Source of the DNA: Lytechinus pictus
Taxonomy: Eukaryota > Echinodermata > Echinoidea > Temnopleuroida > Toxopneustidae
DNA length: 64,000 nucleotides
Assembly: GCF_037042905.1 (NCBI RefSeq)
Contig: NC_087258.1
Location: forward strand, 620,001 to 684,000
Reading direction: 5' to 3'
The translations under genes were made by a program, and so were the position numbers. Below the pieces are notes generated by a model. That model was not told where the DNA came from and ran no database searches. It was given only the letters and a program-made list of their open reading frames with translations. Numbering within the stretch: position 1 is the first letter of the stretch; the number at the start of each line of letters is the position of its first letter. This document shows positions 47,901 through 60,092 of the stretch, in pieces.

Positions 47901-50900
47901 GCACTGTACCTGTTGAAGTTTCCACCTGACTAGCGTCTGTAGCTGTCCTTTCGCTTGGAATATAAGGAATCGTCGCAGACGTAATGGTAAGCGTACTGCT
48001 TTTTAAGTCGGGCGTTGTTGAAAAAAGGGGAGAATGTGTTGGCGCATAAGGTGTAGAAAACCTTTCGGTGGATTTGCCGGTGTAAAAAGTATCAACTATT
48101 CCTGTTGATGTTCCCATATTGTCATCTGTAGCTGTTGTATAGGGGCTAGGTGTTACTGTAGGCTCCATTTTGAACGTGGTATGTGTTTCATGTACAGGAT
48201 ATTTCGTATGAATAGTTTCTGCTTGGGTTGCATCAGACGTAGTTTCTCTTCCAAGTAATGCTGTTCTTGTAAAATTTCCAGGTGTTGTGTGAAGTTCAGT
48301 CATAGTTCTGTGCCGTGTTACTGTGTCTTCCAATGTAGTTTCCCTTGGGGATGTGTTCCTGGTCGTGAAAATATCTTGTAGACGAGTTCTAGTAGATGTT
48401 CTTTCTGTTTCAAATGAGTATGTCCGTGCTTGATCGTCGGATGAAGTACGAATATTATCCACACTAGTTTCCGCAGTAACTTCGATCACAGTAGAAGGAT
48501 AATTTGATGTTTCCCCTTCGAATGAGTCGGCACTGGAAGGATCCTCGTTCGTAATTAAATGCATAGTTGTTTGAGGTAACAATGTTTTAGTGTATGACGA
48601 GGTAGTATCAGACGTAAATTCTTCAGTATTAGATGTGGTAGATTCACTCGTTGGCATATTTGATAACGGAGTGGAAGTAACTGAGTATGCATCTTCTGAT
48701 GTAATGTCAGTCTCTGTTGATGCTGGATGTAGAAGGCTAATAGTTTCCGAAGTATAGTCAATCGATGGATAGTTTGTTAAAATGTCACTTGCCAATGTTC
48801 CAGGATTGAATGTGGTAGTTGGACTGAATGGAACATTTGATGACGAGGTAGATGTTGAAGTGTATGTATCTTCTGATGTATAACCAGTCTCAGTTGATCC
48901 TGTGTAGGGACTGTTTGTAGTTTCCAAAGTGTGTTGCGTCGGAAAATAGCTTGGGATAGTGGGACTCCGTGACGATGTAGTTTCTGCAATTGGAAGAAAA
49001 AAAAACATTTAAGCAGTCTTCTAATTTTCTCACCATTAAAATCAGAATAAAACACATAAAGACAGGTGACGGTGGTTTTCGACAAGGTATCGATTAGTAG
49101 TACACAATGTAATGTATGTTTTCATTAAAGAAAAGAATGACAAAAAGGTTAACAATTTAACCTTTTCTGAAATTCTGATTGACGTTGAATCATTTATAAT
49201 GTACTGCATTTGTTTTTAATAGGAGATATCACAACAGTGATGGAATACGGATACAAAATAATAAACGTATTCAGGTTGGTGAATATTTCATTTTAGTCCT
49301 GTCGCCGAGTTTCTCTAAGGGAACAGAATTAAATATTCCCAGGATCTCAGAGCAAAAATCCCAACAAATAAATTAATGAATCGCCTGATAACCTCACCAG
49401 AACACATCATATTGGGAGCCCAGCTGCCATCATCACAGGTCGACAAAACGCTGAATTCTTCTACAGATTCACATGTATATGATATTTCACTCCCGTGGGT
49501 GTAGATAACACCATCTGTTATACCGGCTCTCAAGGTATAGTTGAGTCCTTCGGTTACAGGAATTCGGCATGGATCTAGAAGAGAGGTGGCGGTAAAATAA
49601 GTCGGTCGATAATGACAACTACTGCAACTACTTATTCTACTACTAAACATGAATTATAATGTTACTTTAATGTATAAGACAAAAAAAGCTGTTGATGTTG
49701 TATGTTTGTCACAAGTGGATATTCAAAATTAACATTTTGTAATTTATTTTCCTCATTTAGTTTAGGGAGCTTATACTAATTTTCAAGGATTTGATTATTT
49801 TAGTAAAGCTGTGAAATAGAGTTCTTTGCAGCGAGCGATCTGTGGTAAATATGCTTGACAGATGATCACTGGTGTAGAACTCAATTCTTTATGATCGCTT
49901 GCCCGTGGTAGCATAAATTACGCACATTAATTTGGGGTAAAGGTCACGAGCCACACCCGTCGCATTAGGTCGGGCAAGGCTACGTGCGTTTGGTTGGGAA
50001 CCCGTTATAAGCATTCACCGATACATACAACGTAGACGTCAGAGGGCGCTGTCTCCGGTGGGATGCTACGGAATCGTCGAGGAGTCGTCGGTGGATCAGG
50101 ACATTGCACATGCGTGACATCGATATCGTAGGACTGTTGTGTTTTGGCATGCCACATGTACATCGAGCCCATCCTCGAACTTTTTCAGGTTTTCCCCTTG
50201 TATGAATGTGCTTGATTGAGGGAGTGTTTGGGTGATTTATTTAGATGTCATTTCAGATCAACTTGGCCAAAAAGAAATTCATTGTTTAATTTGATATGGT
50301 TACTTTATTGATAATGGAATTTCACTGATTGTGTGACATCAGAGAATTGAATTCTAATTGAATTAAATGTACTCAAAATAAATTCAAAGTCTTAAAAGTC
50401 TATTATTTGGTCTCTTGTCCTAAGATCTCCTTCTCTTATTTACTGGTTCCTTAACAGGGCCGTGACAATGTTCTTGTGAACATTTCCTTATTTATTAATT
50501 ATTAATTATTAATCGCGCTGTGTCACAATCTTGTGTGGGATTATTAGACTTATTTGCAATGCTAACCACGCTATCAGAATAATTGTTATATAACTTATTA
50601 CACTTTGTTTCAGATATTGCTTTGTGTATATAAAATTATTTTCTAAAGCTGTCCAAAAAGTGCAAAAACAAGTCCAGCAGTAATGAAATATTTCTTTAAC
50701 ACAAAGATTGAAACGATAGATCAAATAACTATTTATTGTATATATGATGTATCTTATCAATAAATTACGTTACCGTGGCAAATTTTGTCTGGAATGATGG
50801 GCACCCATGAACTATTGTAGCAAATGGCAACATATGCCACATATGACAAGGACCTATTGCAGTGAAAGTACACAACATCAAAATCTCGATAGCCCTCATC

Positions 50901-53617
50901 CTGCACAGGGTCAACATACACCACATCCTGATTGAATTGAGGCTGCTGGCAAGCTGCAGAGAAAACAAAAATGGGGCGGTGAATGTGGATTGTTAGAATA
51001 AAAAAATAGAACGATTGCATCGTCTGAACCTAGCTTTTGCCATTTTTCTGAATGAAAATGCATAATAAGTAAAGTTTGTATTTAATATAACTATGGTTTT
51101 ATCACGCTCTGCTGATTATTGAAGGATCATTTTTATATACATTGGTATTTATTTTCTTGTGTGTTTTTTGCTCATCCTTGTGAAATATCAGAGAAAATTG
51201 AACAGGAATGTAAAACATATGGTTTTGCATTGTCTCTTACAACGATTATTGTTACTACAAGGAGCACCTTACGGTCCTTAACAATTTGGGATTAATGGAA
51301 AACATAGCAGGAATTTATTTTGCAAGGGGGATGGAATAGGCAAAATACGGGACTCTTTTTTTCCCAAGTATATTCAGTGATAGGGATTGATGAGCACATA
51401 GTGATTCAGTAGGGATTGTTGTTCAAACGGGTAGATCAAGCGCTGTAATGCAATTTGGACCATTCTACCTTCAGCGAACTGTGACAAAAGTATATTAGAA
51501 ATTATATCTACATGTCTTTTATTAGTCCGACGGCTGTTTCCAATCATATTGATATGCTTGTAATACATTAGTGTTTATATATTGAAAACAAAATCTTTGT
51601 CATACTTATTGGGATGAAGATTGTAGTCGTATCTTCTATGAACGGCGCGGTTGTTGGTAAAGGTTCTGAAAGAAATAACATAACGTTAGATATGACAGCA
51701 GTCTTTGACGATTCGAACTACATAGGAGAAAGTAAGCATATCTAAATATATATATAAACCTAGACGATTTGGATCATATCATACACCCTTTAAAAAAAAA
51801 AAAACGCAGAACAAAATATAAATCACAGACACAATGTCAACATGTCATATTAAGTGCCAAGCATGCTGAATTTGGTGACATGTCAGTACATCACATATGA
51901 AACATTTTTATACCATGCCACCGTTGCTTTAATTAGAAAAAAAAATATTCCAAAACAGCAGCAAAAAGACGTGAATTTAAATATAAAAAAAACGTATTTT
52001 TTTTGGTCTTACCACGACACACAGGTAAATCAGGAGGATCCCATGTCCCATCGCGACAAGATGCCTTTGTGGGCCCATCAAGTACAGCCAGTTCATTATT
52101 GCAGGTGTATACCGTCATTGAACCATGAAGGTAATGCTGAAGGTCATATTCCCCTGTTTCCTGGTTAGAGTGTGCGACATTCCATTCAGTCACAGGTGGA
52201 TCACACGATTCTAAAAATCAATTGCAAATAAATTTATTATGTATTTATTGATTAGTATCTCAACATGATCTACTTTAATGAATGAAAAGAAGATTATCCA
52301 GAGACAAACATCTGCATCCTTTTAAAACCTAACGAATTCTCGCTCATCTGGTATTATTTTTTAGTTTTAAATGATTGCACGTGTGAAACAAACTGCGATT
52401 AAGATTTAGAACTTACAAGATGAGTATAGTATTTGAAGGTCTACAGAATAAACGAAATACAATGCGTGCAGTTTACCATGGCATACTGCATCTTTCGGAT
52501 CTTCCACCCATACGCCTGACATACAGAAGCTGAACGAAGGCCCATCATGAAGGAGGTATAGACTAGGATCACAATACAGAATAATGATATCCATCTCAGC
52601 ATACTTATTCTGATCAGGATTCACTAGCAGACCGGGTTCAGATAGCACCGGCGGACTGCATACTAATATGAGAAACAAGTTAAATTAGAAACGGAGTCAA
52701 ACATCAAATCGGCCTATTATTTCAGACAGGTTGACTTGTATCAACTCTATCAATTCCATTACAATCGCCTCTTTAAAAATATAACATTAACCCTTATCCT
52801 TCCTCACTTTACTTTTAACCAAAATACAGTAACCCCTATCGTAATTTTGTAGTAAGAGAACTTTACGCAGGAGTCATGTCCCGGGAGTAACATTATTCCA
52901 TCAGTGTTTTAAATTTCATGTTTTATCGTACAATATTGTACAGGGACTGCATCCAGAGAAGTTTTGTTATGTTCTTTTTGCAGTTTCCCATTTCATGTAT
53001 ACACTGAAAATATGTTTTGCGCAATCTTAGCCTTTTAACCTACCTTCTCTCTTTTCTTACTCACTTTTTGTGTGGTTTTTTTTCTTCATATGTTTGATGT
53101 AATTCAATGGACCTGAAATATACCGATATGTAAACCCTGATTAATTCATCAGGTTGCATTATATCAATCTAAAACGCTGCAAATGAAACTAGTAGTGACT
53201 ACAGGGAGACAACGAGGGTAGGGTTAATTCAATAGGAATTTATATCTTCGATTGATTTAGACACTAGGTAAAGATTTTTAAAATAATTTTTTGCACACCA
53301 GCAAAACAAATTTTCAATACCAGAGAAGACATAAAGAAACAGAATTTCAGAAAATATCCCTTCTTCTAGTGAAACCCAGTAAAAATTCAGTAGCTGATCG
53401 TAGCCTAAACCTTATTAATTTCTTTGTTATTATCCTTTCCTTTATCATCTTAACCTGCTGCGGTAAATTATAATCTCATAACCCACCATATGAATCAAAA
53501 TACAAATCGTTATACTACTGTACGAATTATGAAATAGAGCCCCCTACCTGAGCATGCATCCATGATGAGATCACAGAGAAGTACCAGGATAACGGTGGTT
53601 ACTTGCTTAATTTCCAT
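44919..53617 (-). CDS. Gene C (complete): CCP-mucin transmembrane protein
   Basis: Exons in transcript order: signal peptide 53617-53548, CCP1 52662-52477, CCP2 52210-52013, stalk 51665-51606, CCP3 50953-50774, CCP4 49574-49398, mucin exon 48983-46383, TM 45747-45596, tail 44981-44919. Every junction has GT/AG and phase 1 except the phase-0 TM-tail intron. Product about 1,195 residues: four CCPs in two pairs split by a hinge, an 867-residue Ser/Thr/Pro stalk, one membrane span and a 20-residue last-exon tail. It is the most compact and best-supported gene of the array. Likely a cell-surface recognition or complement-control type protein (inference from architecture). Confidence 0.9.
45596..45747 (-). 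CDS. Gene C exon 8: transmembrane exon
   Basis: 152 nt, phase 1 in and 0 out. GADNTLPWWMHLIIVCVETT, then LVLTGVAFIW, then the stop-transfer YRKKKASNQIQRS. Acceptor CATCCAG, donor GCG|GTATGT. Same length and phases as gene B exon 7. Confidence 0.88.
46383..48983 (-). CDS. Gene C exon 7: Ser/Thr-rich mucin-like exon (867 codons)
   Basis: One 2,601-nt open frame, phase 1-1, from acceptor AATTGCAG (ETTSSRSP...) to donor AGAG|GTAAGG (...FQYNRG). It is dominated by Ser and Thr with Pro, Glu and Asp, and nearly lacks Cys. Repeats are more diverged than in gene B: for example GKSTERFSTPYAPTHSP and GKSTETFQTTYPPSHSP. The extension beyond the donor to a stop at 46177 is intronic. It probably forms an O-glycosylated stalk. 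Low regularity suggests it is older or under different selection than gene B's exon. Confidence 0.88.
49398..49574 (-). CDS. Gene C exon 6: CCP4 domain
   Basis: 59-codon phase 1-1 exon. Opens DPCRIPVTEGLNYTLRAG, with ISYTCESVEE, LSTCDDGSWAPNMMC. Acceptor CTTCTAG, donor G|GTGAGG. It immediately precedes the mucin exon. Confidence 0.89.
50005..50172 (-). other. Short ORF (55 aa) in a CpG-rich patch of gene C intron
   Basis: Opens MGSMYMWHAKTQQS, contains HVQCPDPPTTPRRFRS and ends CIGECL. Its CpG content stands out from the surrounding AT-rich intron. CPDPP recalls the start of a CCP, but the other Cys and the Trp do not follow, and no in-phase splice sites with gene C were found. It may be a fragment of an inserted element. 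Unrecognised. Confidence 0.3.
50774..50953 (-). CDS. Gene C exon 5: CCP3 domain
   Basis: 60-codon phase 1-1 exon. Opens ACQQPQFNQDVVYVDPVQDE, with VVYFHCNRSLS, AICYNSSWVP, KIC. NRS and NSS are possible N-glycosylation sites. Acceptor CTCTGCAG, donor G|GTAACG. Confidence 0.89.
51606..51665 (-). CDS. Gene C exon 4: short Thr/Pro stalk exon
   Basis: 20-codon phase 1-1 exon reading EPLPTTAPFIEDTTTIFIPI. Acceptor TTTCTTTCAG, donor ATAA|GTATGA, the same donor context as the gene A hinge exon. Found by phase and homology; too short for ORF tools. Confidence 0.72.
52013..52210 (-). CDS. Gene C exon 3: CCP2 domain
   Basis: 66-codon phase 1-1 exon. Opens ESCDPPVTEWNVAHS, with MTVYTCNNE, KASCRDGTWDPPDLPVC. 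WDPPDLP matches gene B CCP2. Acceptor TTTTTAG, donor G|GTAAGA. Confidence 0.9.
52477..52662 (-). CDS. Gene C exon 2: CCP1 domain
   Basis: 62-codon phase 1-1 exon. Opens VCSPPVLSEPGLLVNPD, with IILYCDPS, FSFCMSGVWVEDPKDAVC. Acceptor CATATTAG, donor G|GTAAAC. The upstream MFLIL is intronic read-through. Confidence 0.9.
53548..53617 (-). CDS. Gene C exon 1: signal peptide
   Basis: MEIKQVTTVILVLLCDLIMD then ACS plus one base before donor GTAGGG, phase 1. Short leader with a hydrophobic core (VILVLLCDLIM). Too short for simple ORF calling; chosen by position, phase and character. Confidence 0.82.
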
Positions 53618-54079
53618 AATCCAAGAATAATTCTGACATCACAGCGAGCAATTAATCGACTTTATATACAACCCGATTTCCTTCCTTATACTCGTTACAC
53701 CACTGCTGTCGACTGTTATTTATATTATATACACACTATATCTATTACTTGAATTGCTAAAAAGGTGTGGTTGGCGCGGCAGGTGCTAAGAATTGACTTT
53801 TAAAAACCGTTACTAGTTTGAGTTTTGGCAAATATGTCTTCACTTGTCGCCGCGTTAGTTAAATAAAAACACTTCAGGCCTGAGAGTAGTTCGATTTGAC
53901 ACTTCATTTGAAACATAATCTGATTGAGCTGAAGGAGATATGATATAGATGTATTGAATGGAAAGGGCAAATGCCATAATTTGATTTAAATGACATTCAA
54001 TAAAAAAAAACATGGTTTAGTGATCTAATATCGTGTCTAAACGATACAATTGTTTGAATTTGTTTTATGTTTAATTGCA

Positions 54080-56495
54080 TAGTGTGATGAATGCTATCGT
54101 CGTGGAAAGCGATGGAAAGTTTTCATCTACAGGCGAAGATCCTGGAGATAAGTCTAAAGGAGATAGAGCAAAGAGTAATTACGGATCAAGCTCAGAAACA
54201 GAAACAAGCGATCGCGATAGCGATGACGAGGGCACCACGCTGTCAGCTGAAACACCTCCACTACAATTGGTACAAGATAAGAGGAAACCCTCTAAAAGGA
54301 AGCGAAAAGACACAAGCAAAAATAAGTGAGTGGAAAGAAATTACAGAAATTGATGAGCAGTTAGAAAGAAAGAATGTCAAACCATCGATTCATAGATAAG
54401 TCTATGTTGCATTTCGTTTCCCTGAATGTGAGGGGGTTACAAAACAAGCTTAAAAGAGACAAGATATTCTTATGGTTAAAAAATCAGAAATGTGATATTG
54501 CGTTTCTCCAAGAAACTTTTTGGCTACATAATATAGAGCAAAGTGTAAAGAAGGAATGGAAAGGTCAGTGTTTTTTAGCAATTCGTATTAAAGAAAATGA
54601 TGAAATCAGAGGAATAGATATTTCAGGAAATTGTTTATGCTTACCACACAGAGAGATAAAAAATAACACAGTTCGCAGACGATACGACGATATTTATTAT
54701 TTCGATCAATTCCCTTCATAATGTTATGAAAGAGATAAATAATTTCGGTAATATTGCAGGTCCAAAAGTAAATTGGAATAAGACAAAGATGTTAAAAATA
54801 GGGATATTTAACTTAGAAAGAAGCGAGTTCGATTTTACAGATGATCCTGTTAAGTATTTAGGAATATTTGTGGGAAAAAATGAAGAGCATATACGAAAGC
54901 TAAATTGGGAAGGGAAAATTGAAAAGTTCAATAACATATTAAAAACATGGAAAATGAGACAGCTTACATGTTATGGTAAAATAATTATTATAAAATGTTT
55001 AATTGTGCCTCAAATCGTTTATGTTGGTACGGTTATACCAATGCCAGACTATATATGCAAGGGTTTACATAAGATAATGTATTGCTTTTTATGGAATTCA
55101 AAGCGTGAAAAAGTTAAACGTAATATTTGTGTCAGACCGATAGTTGAAGGTGGTCTTGGTATGATCGATCTATATTCGAAATCAAAATCACTTATATTGT
55201 CTTGGATAAATTCCTTTTTTAATAATTATGATGCAGTCTGGAAAACACTTTTCTCGTTTTGGTTAAGTTACATAGGAGAAATCCCCTACTGTTTTCAAAT
55301 GAATTGTCATCCAAAACACATGTTAAAGCTTTGTCGAAAAAAGGGTTTACCAATGTTTTATATTGAATTTATATATACATGTATATGGGCTCAATTACGA
55401 TATTTAGATGAGCAGAATGTTGAAAATATATATCGTGAAACATTATGGAATAATAGTAATATTACAATAAATGGACAACCTTTAAATTTTCAGGAATGGA
55501 AAGAAGCTGGTATTTTATATGTTAAACAAGTTGTATATAAAGGTAAATGGAAAGATATATCATTTTTTAGAAAAAATTTTGATGTTGATAATTTAGTATT
55601 TAGTTTTAGATTTTTAAAATTAAAAAAAGCATTTCCTGCTCATTGGCTTGAAAAAATAAGTACGATGAAAGAAAAGCAAAATGAGTCTTCAGAACAAGAA
55701 GAAATTGATACATCTGTTGGTGAACGTATTAATATAACTTGCACCAGAGCAAAACAATATTATGTGTTGTTTTTACAACAAAAGAATGTTGATTTTTATA
55801 TTCTGGACATCTGGGGAAAACAACTAAAATTGCCAGAAAATTTAGTTTGGAAAGATATCCTTCATTTTAAATTCAAAAAGATAAAAGATAACAGAATCAA
55901 GCAATTCAATTTCAGACTGTTACATAAAATATTACCTTCTAGAGACAATTTCTTCAAGTGGAAAATTGTAAATACAAATCAATGCGAAATTTGTAATGAA
56001 ATCGAGACCATTGGCCATTTTCTGTTTTTTTGCAAAAAGATTAAAGTTTATTGGAAAATCATATCGAGGATGATTTATTTCATTTTCAAAGAAGAAATGG
56101 TGATAACTATGAAAACATTGTTAATTGGGTATAAAATAGAAAACCCAAAATTTGAACTTATTAATTTGACGATCAATGTTGCTCAGTTTGTAGTTTATAA
56201 TCATTATGTAAAATGCAACCTTCAGTATCTAAATCATAGCAATAAGAGATTGATCACGGAATTCGTTTCATATTTGAAGTTTTATTTGAATCATTACGGA
56301 TCTAAACAATTTTGTGTATTAGAGGTCAAGAAAATTATTGATATATTGTAATTCCTGTTATGAATATTATTTCATTTGACTCTTGAAAAAAGTTATTCCT
56401 ATGTAAATATGTATATATATAACTATGTAAATATGTATATATATAAATATTTTGAAACAATAAATCCTCAAGGAAGAGGCAAAGAGAAAAAAAAA
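54080..56495 (+). mobile_element. Tx1/L1-like LINE with internal deletion
   Basis: ORF1-like acidic/basic tail at 54080-54400 is followed by an endonuclease start (FVSLNVRGLQNKLKRDKIFL, QETFW) at 54404-54600. The sequence then jumps to the middle of reverse transcriptase: QFADDTTIF near 54670 in the frame of the 541-aa ORF at 54726-56351. That ORF carries KVNWNKTKML, KYLGIFVG and a terminal C-x2-C...H...C element (CEICNEIETIGHFLFFCKK). About the first half of RT is missing. AATAAA and an A-rich end lie near 56460-56495. Inactive copy on the strand opposite to the receptor genes. Confidence 0.85.
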
Positions 56496-57949
56496 TTGTA
56501 TAAAAGAGTAGAATAGATATAATATCTCACCACATATATCTCCTAAAACTCGTGCAGTTTAATGGGAATTTCCAATCCTGCACAAACGTTTGTTTTGTTA
56601 ATTGGTCTGCTTGCTTTTAATAAGCATGAAATTCATTAAGGACTATACAACCATCTTTGGCGTCGCTTTTAAAGAATTAAGTGCAATCATCTTTATCAGA
56701 ATATAACTAAATCACAGTCATCAGAAAATAATTAAAGCATTATTAGGAAAAGATTTACTTACATTTGATATTCAATATTAAATATTCATATTGGCTTACA
56801 TTTTAATTATGAAGTGCATTGGTAATTTGTGTGTATTTTGAAGGCGTTATTGAAATATTGACCCCGATATTGCATACTCAAATTTTATCGAAACTTTTAC
56901 ACTCTTGTACAAAAAACATTCAAAAAATCAAATTATCTACAAGACAAAATAAATATATCGCAAAGAAACCTTGGATCAAAAAAGGTATTTTGAAATGCAT
57001 TGCAAAAAACAAAAACTTTTTAGTAATTTCTTACGCAGATCTTCTTTAAATAATGAAACGAGGTACAAGAAATATAAAAATATACTGAACAACACCATAC
57101 GTTCTAGCGAAAAAGAATTTTACTCATGAATACTGACAAACAATGTATAACCAAGACTTGGAAAATTATTTAAGAAATTATGGGAAGTGAAACTACTTCA
57201 AAACTACCCCAATATCTTGATAGTCATAAGAGACATATTGATAATGAAGGTGAAATGGCTAACATGTTTAATTCGTATTTTTCAAGTATAGGATCAACTA
57301 TATCAAATAAGATTAACAAATCAAGTAAAAGTTTTCATGAATACCTTAATAATAAGTCTTTCAACTCACTGTTTCTACTTCTTACAAGTGAATCTGAAAT
57401 TATAAATATAGTTCATGATATGAAGAATACATCGTCATGTGGTCATGATGATATAAATGCTAAACCTACAAAGAAAATAATTCATGGTATAGCTTATCCT
57501 TTAACTGTCATTTTCAATCTTTCAATTTCAACAGGTACTGTACCTGATGATTTTAAAACAGCAAAAGTTATCCCTGTATATAAAAAAGACAACAAGCACC
57601 TCGTTGATAATTACCACCCAATATCCCTTTTGCCCACATTCTCCAAGATCCTTGAGCGCGTCGTTTATAAAAGACTTTACAACCACTTAACGCACAATAA
57701 CATTCTAATACAGATCAATTTGGTTTCCGCCAGTCCTACTCTACAGAAAAAGCATTAGTGTACACTTTACAACATATCATACATTCTCTCGACACAAAAG
57801 AAATTCACATGGCTATCTTTGTTGACCTCAGGAAAGCCTTTGACTCACTCGACCACAATATACTACTATACAAGCCTATAGGCATTACGGCGTCAGAGGT
57901 GTTGCATATAACTGGTTTCAAAACTACCTTTCTGATCGCAAACAGTTTA

Positions 57950-58955
57950 AATAAAATAGTAAGTGAAATAAGAGGGAGAGTGAACTTGAGAGAGAGAGAG
58001 AGGGGGGGGGGAGAAAATAAGATAAAAAGATAGATAGATAGAAATATAGATAGACAGAGGGAGAGAGAGAGACTATAGGGAGAAGGGAGACCAAAAGAAA
58101 GAATGAGAGAAACGAAGGGCGACGGAAAATGCAGAAATAAGTCTTTAAAAATAATGCAGAGAATAAGAATTGAAAGAATTTTTACAAAAAGGAAATTCGA
58201 TAAAACAAATTCATAGACAAGGGGGCAGACAGGATGAGATAAAACTTTAATGATCATGTTAATTAATCGATTTTTATATGTTGATGGAAGCAATATACAA
58301 ATAATGAAATGCAAAACTATCATGAAAATATCAAGCTAAATTGAGATATCCAAGAGTTGTAGGTTACCCCCCCCCCCCCCTCATTTACGAAAATGTATTT
58401 AAAGCATGTGACCAAAGTTTCAAGTATTCAATGACCATAATACACTCGCGATGCGCCCCAAGCCATAGAGAAAAGATTAGGCATGTTAGGCGAGGGAGCG
58501 GAGAGAAAATGAGTGGGAGAATTCGGTTTAGCGAATGCAAAATCGTTGAAGTAGAATTTAGAAAATTTAACAACAATAATACCAATTGTTGGATGATTCG
58601 AAATTGAATTGTCCCCCTGAAAAATGGATATCTGTTTATAAATGTCACCCATTTCTGAAAAGCAAGTTTGTTGGTGTAGGGGTATATACCCCCACCCGGG
58701 ATTAAGCCGTTGCTTTTAGGGATTTAACCAAAGTATGAAAAAAAATGTTAAGTTAAATGAAAAAAAGGCAAGCATGGTATTATATGAAATAAATTATCAC
58801 ATGATTAAACGAAGTGGTTTGGTTCCTGGATGCGCCCTTGATCAGTCATTTTTAATGTGACATATAGAAATTAGTCTTGGAAGGACCAGGAAGCAATAAC
58901 TGTCCTTTGCGTTTGGGGTCACGTTTTTCTATACGTTGTGCACCTGGGGAGTGGA
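57950..58955. other. About 1 kb of unrelated sequence splitting the LINE RT domain
   Basis: LINE homology stops at RKQF (about 57948) and resumes at NNIKYNILPITCG (about 58962). Between lie a GA-rich simple repeat (57970-58100), a C14 run near 58367 and unique-looking AT-rich sequence. Ends and target duplication are not clear, and no coding is accepted. Confidence 0.6.
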
Positions 58956-59807
58956 GTATTAAATAATATTAAATATAATATTTTGCCAATAACATGCGGT
59001 GTCCCGCAAGGAAGTATACTAGGTCCTTTGTTGTTTTTAATTTATGTTAATGATATTATCTATTCCTCTAAAATATCAAAATTTGTACTGTATGCATATG
59101 ATACTGATATTATATTGTCACATAAAAATGAACTAAATTGATAGAATTTAGCTAATAGTGAACTTTGGTCCGTTGCAAATTGGCCTAAAGCAAATAAATT
59201 GATGAATAATATAAATAAAACCAAGTACATAATATTCCGTTCATTCAAAAAACATTCTGTCTCCAACTTCACAGTTAAAAGAGATAAGACTGAAATCGAA
59301 AATGTTCACAGCATAAACTTTGTAGGGGTAATAATCGACGAAAGACTAAATTGGACAGAACATATTGATAATATCCATTGAAAAAAAAGTATGTACATAT
59401 GTATTATACGCAAAATTCGCCATTTTATACCTTTAAAACCCCTATTCATGTTATACAATGCCTTCATCTTGCCGTATTTAAATTATTGTGGAATAGTTTG
59501 GTCAGGCACTAATTCAAAAAAACATTAATCGGTTATTTGATTTGCAAAAGAAAGCGATTCCGCTTTGCAGAAACTCGCACTACCTTGCTCACACTACTTC
59601 TCTTTTCAAAAACTTTTCAAAAAAGCTCTCTGATTTGATTAACCTTAAATTGGCAATCTTTATGTTTTATCGTTTTAACGGCTCATTACCTCCTATTTTA
59701 GATGATTAATTTTCTAATAGTAAATTCAAGCACTCATTTAATACACGTAATAAGAATAACGCTATCTTGTCACATTGTCGTATAAATCTCACTCAGCGTA
59801 ACTCGCT

Positions 59808-60092
59808 GGAGCGTCGTGGCCCAGTGGATTAGTCTCCGGACTTTGAAACAGAGGGTCGTGGGTTCAAATCCCAGCCATGGCGTAATTTCCTTCAGCAAGG
59901 AATTCATCCAGTGTGCTGCACTCGACCCAGGTGAGGTAAATGGGTACCGGTAGGAAGTAATTCCTCAAAAAAGCTGTGTGCACCGAATAGGTAGCCTAGC
60001 TTAGCCGGGTAATAATAGCAGGGCCCGCTGGGAGAACAGTTTTCGGAACTGAAGTGGCTACCCTAGGTAAATATACCTTTATTATTATTATC
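59808..60092 (+). mobile_element. tRNA-derived SINE inserted in the LINE
   Basis: Head with A box TGGCCCAGTGGATTAG and B box GGGTTCAAATCCCAGC spaced as in a tRNA, with a partly pairing acceptor stem and an anticodon-like loop CTTTGAA. It is followed by an unrelated body with CTCGACCCAGGTGAGG and a (TTA)n tail ending at about 60092. LINE homology is interrupted exactly here (LTQRNS before, SIIFKCTKLWN after), so it is a younger nested insertion. Confidence 0.85.

Noticed and set aside
59811-59882. Functional tRNA gene on the plus strand
   Set aside because: It forms the head of a SINE with a body and TTA tail, inserted within a LINE.
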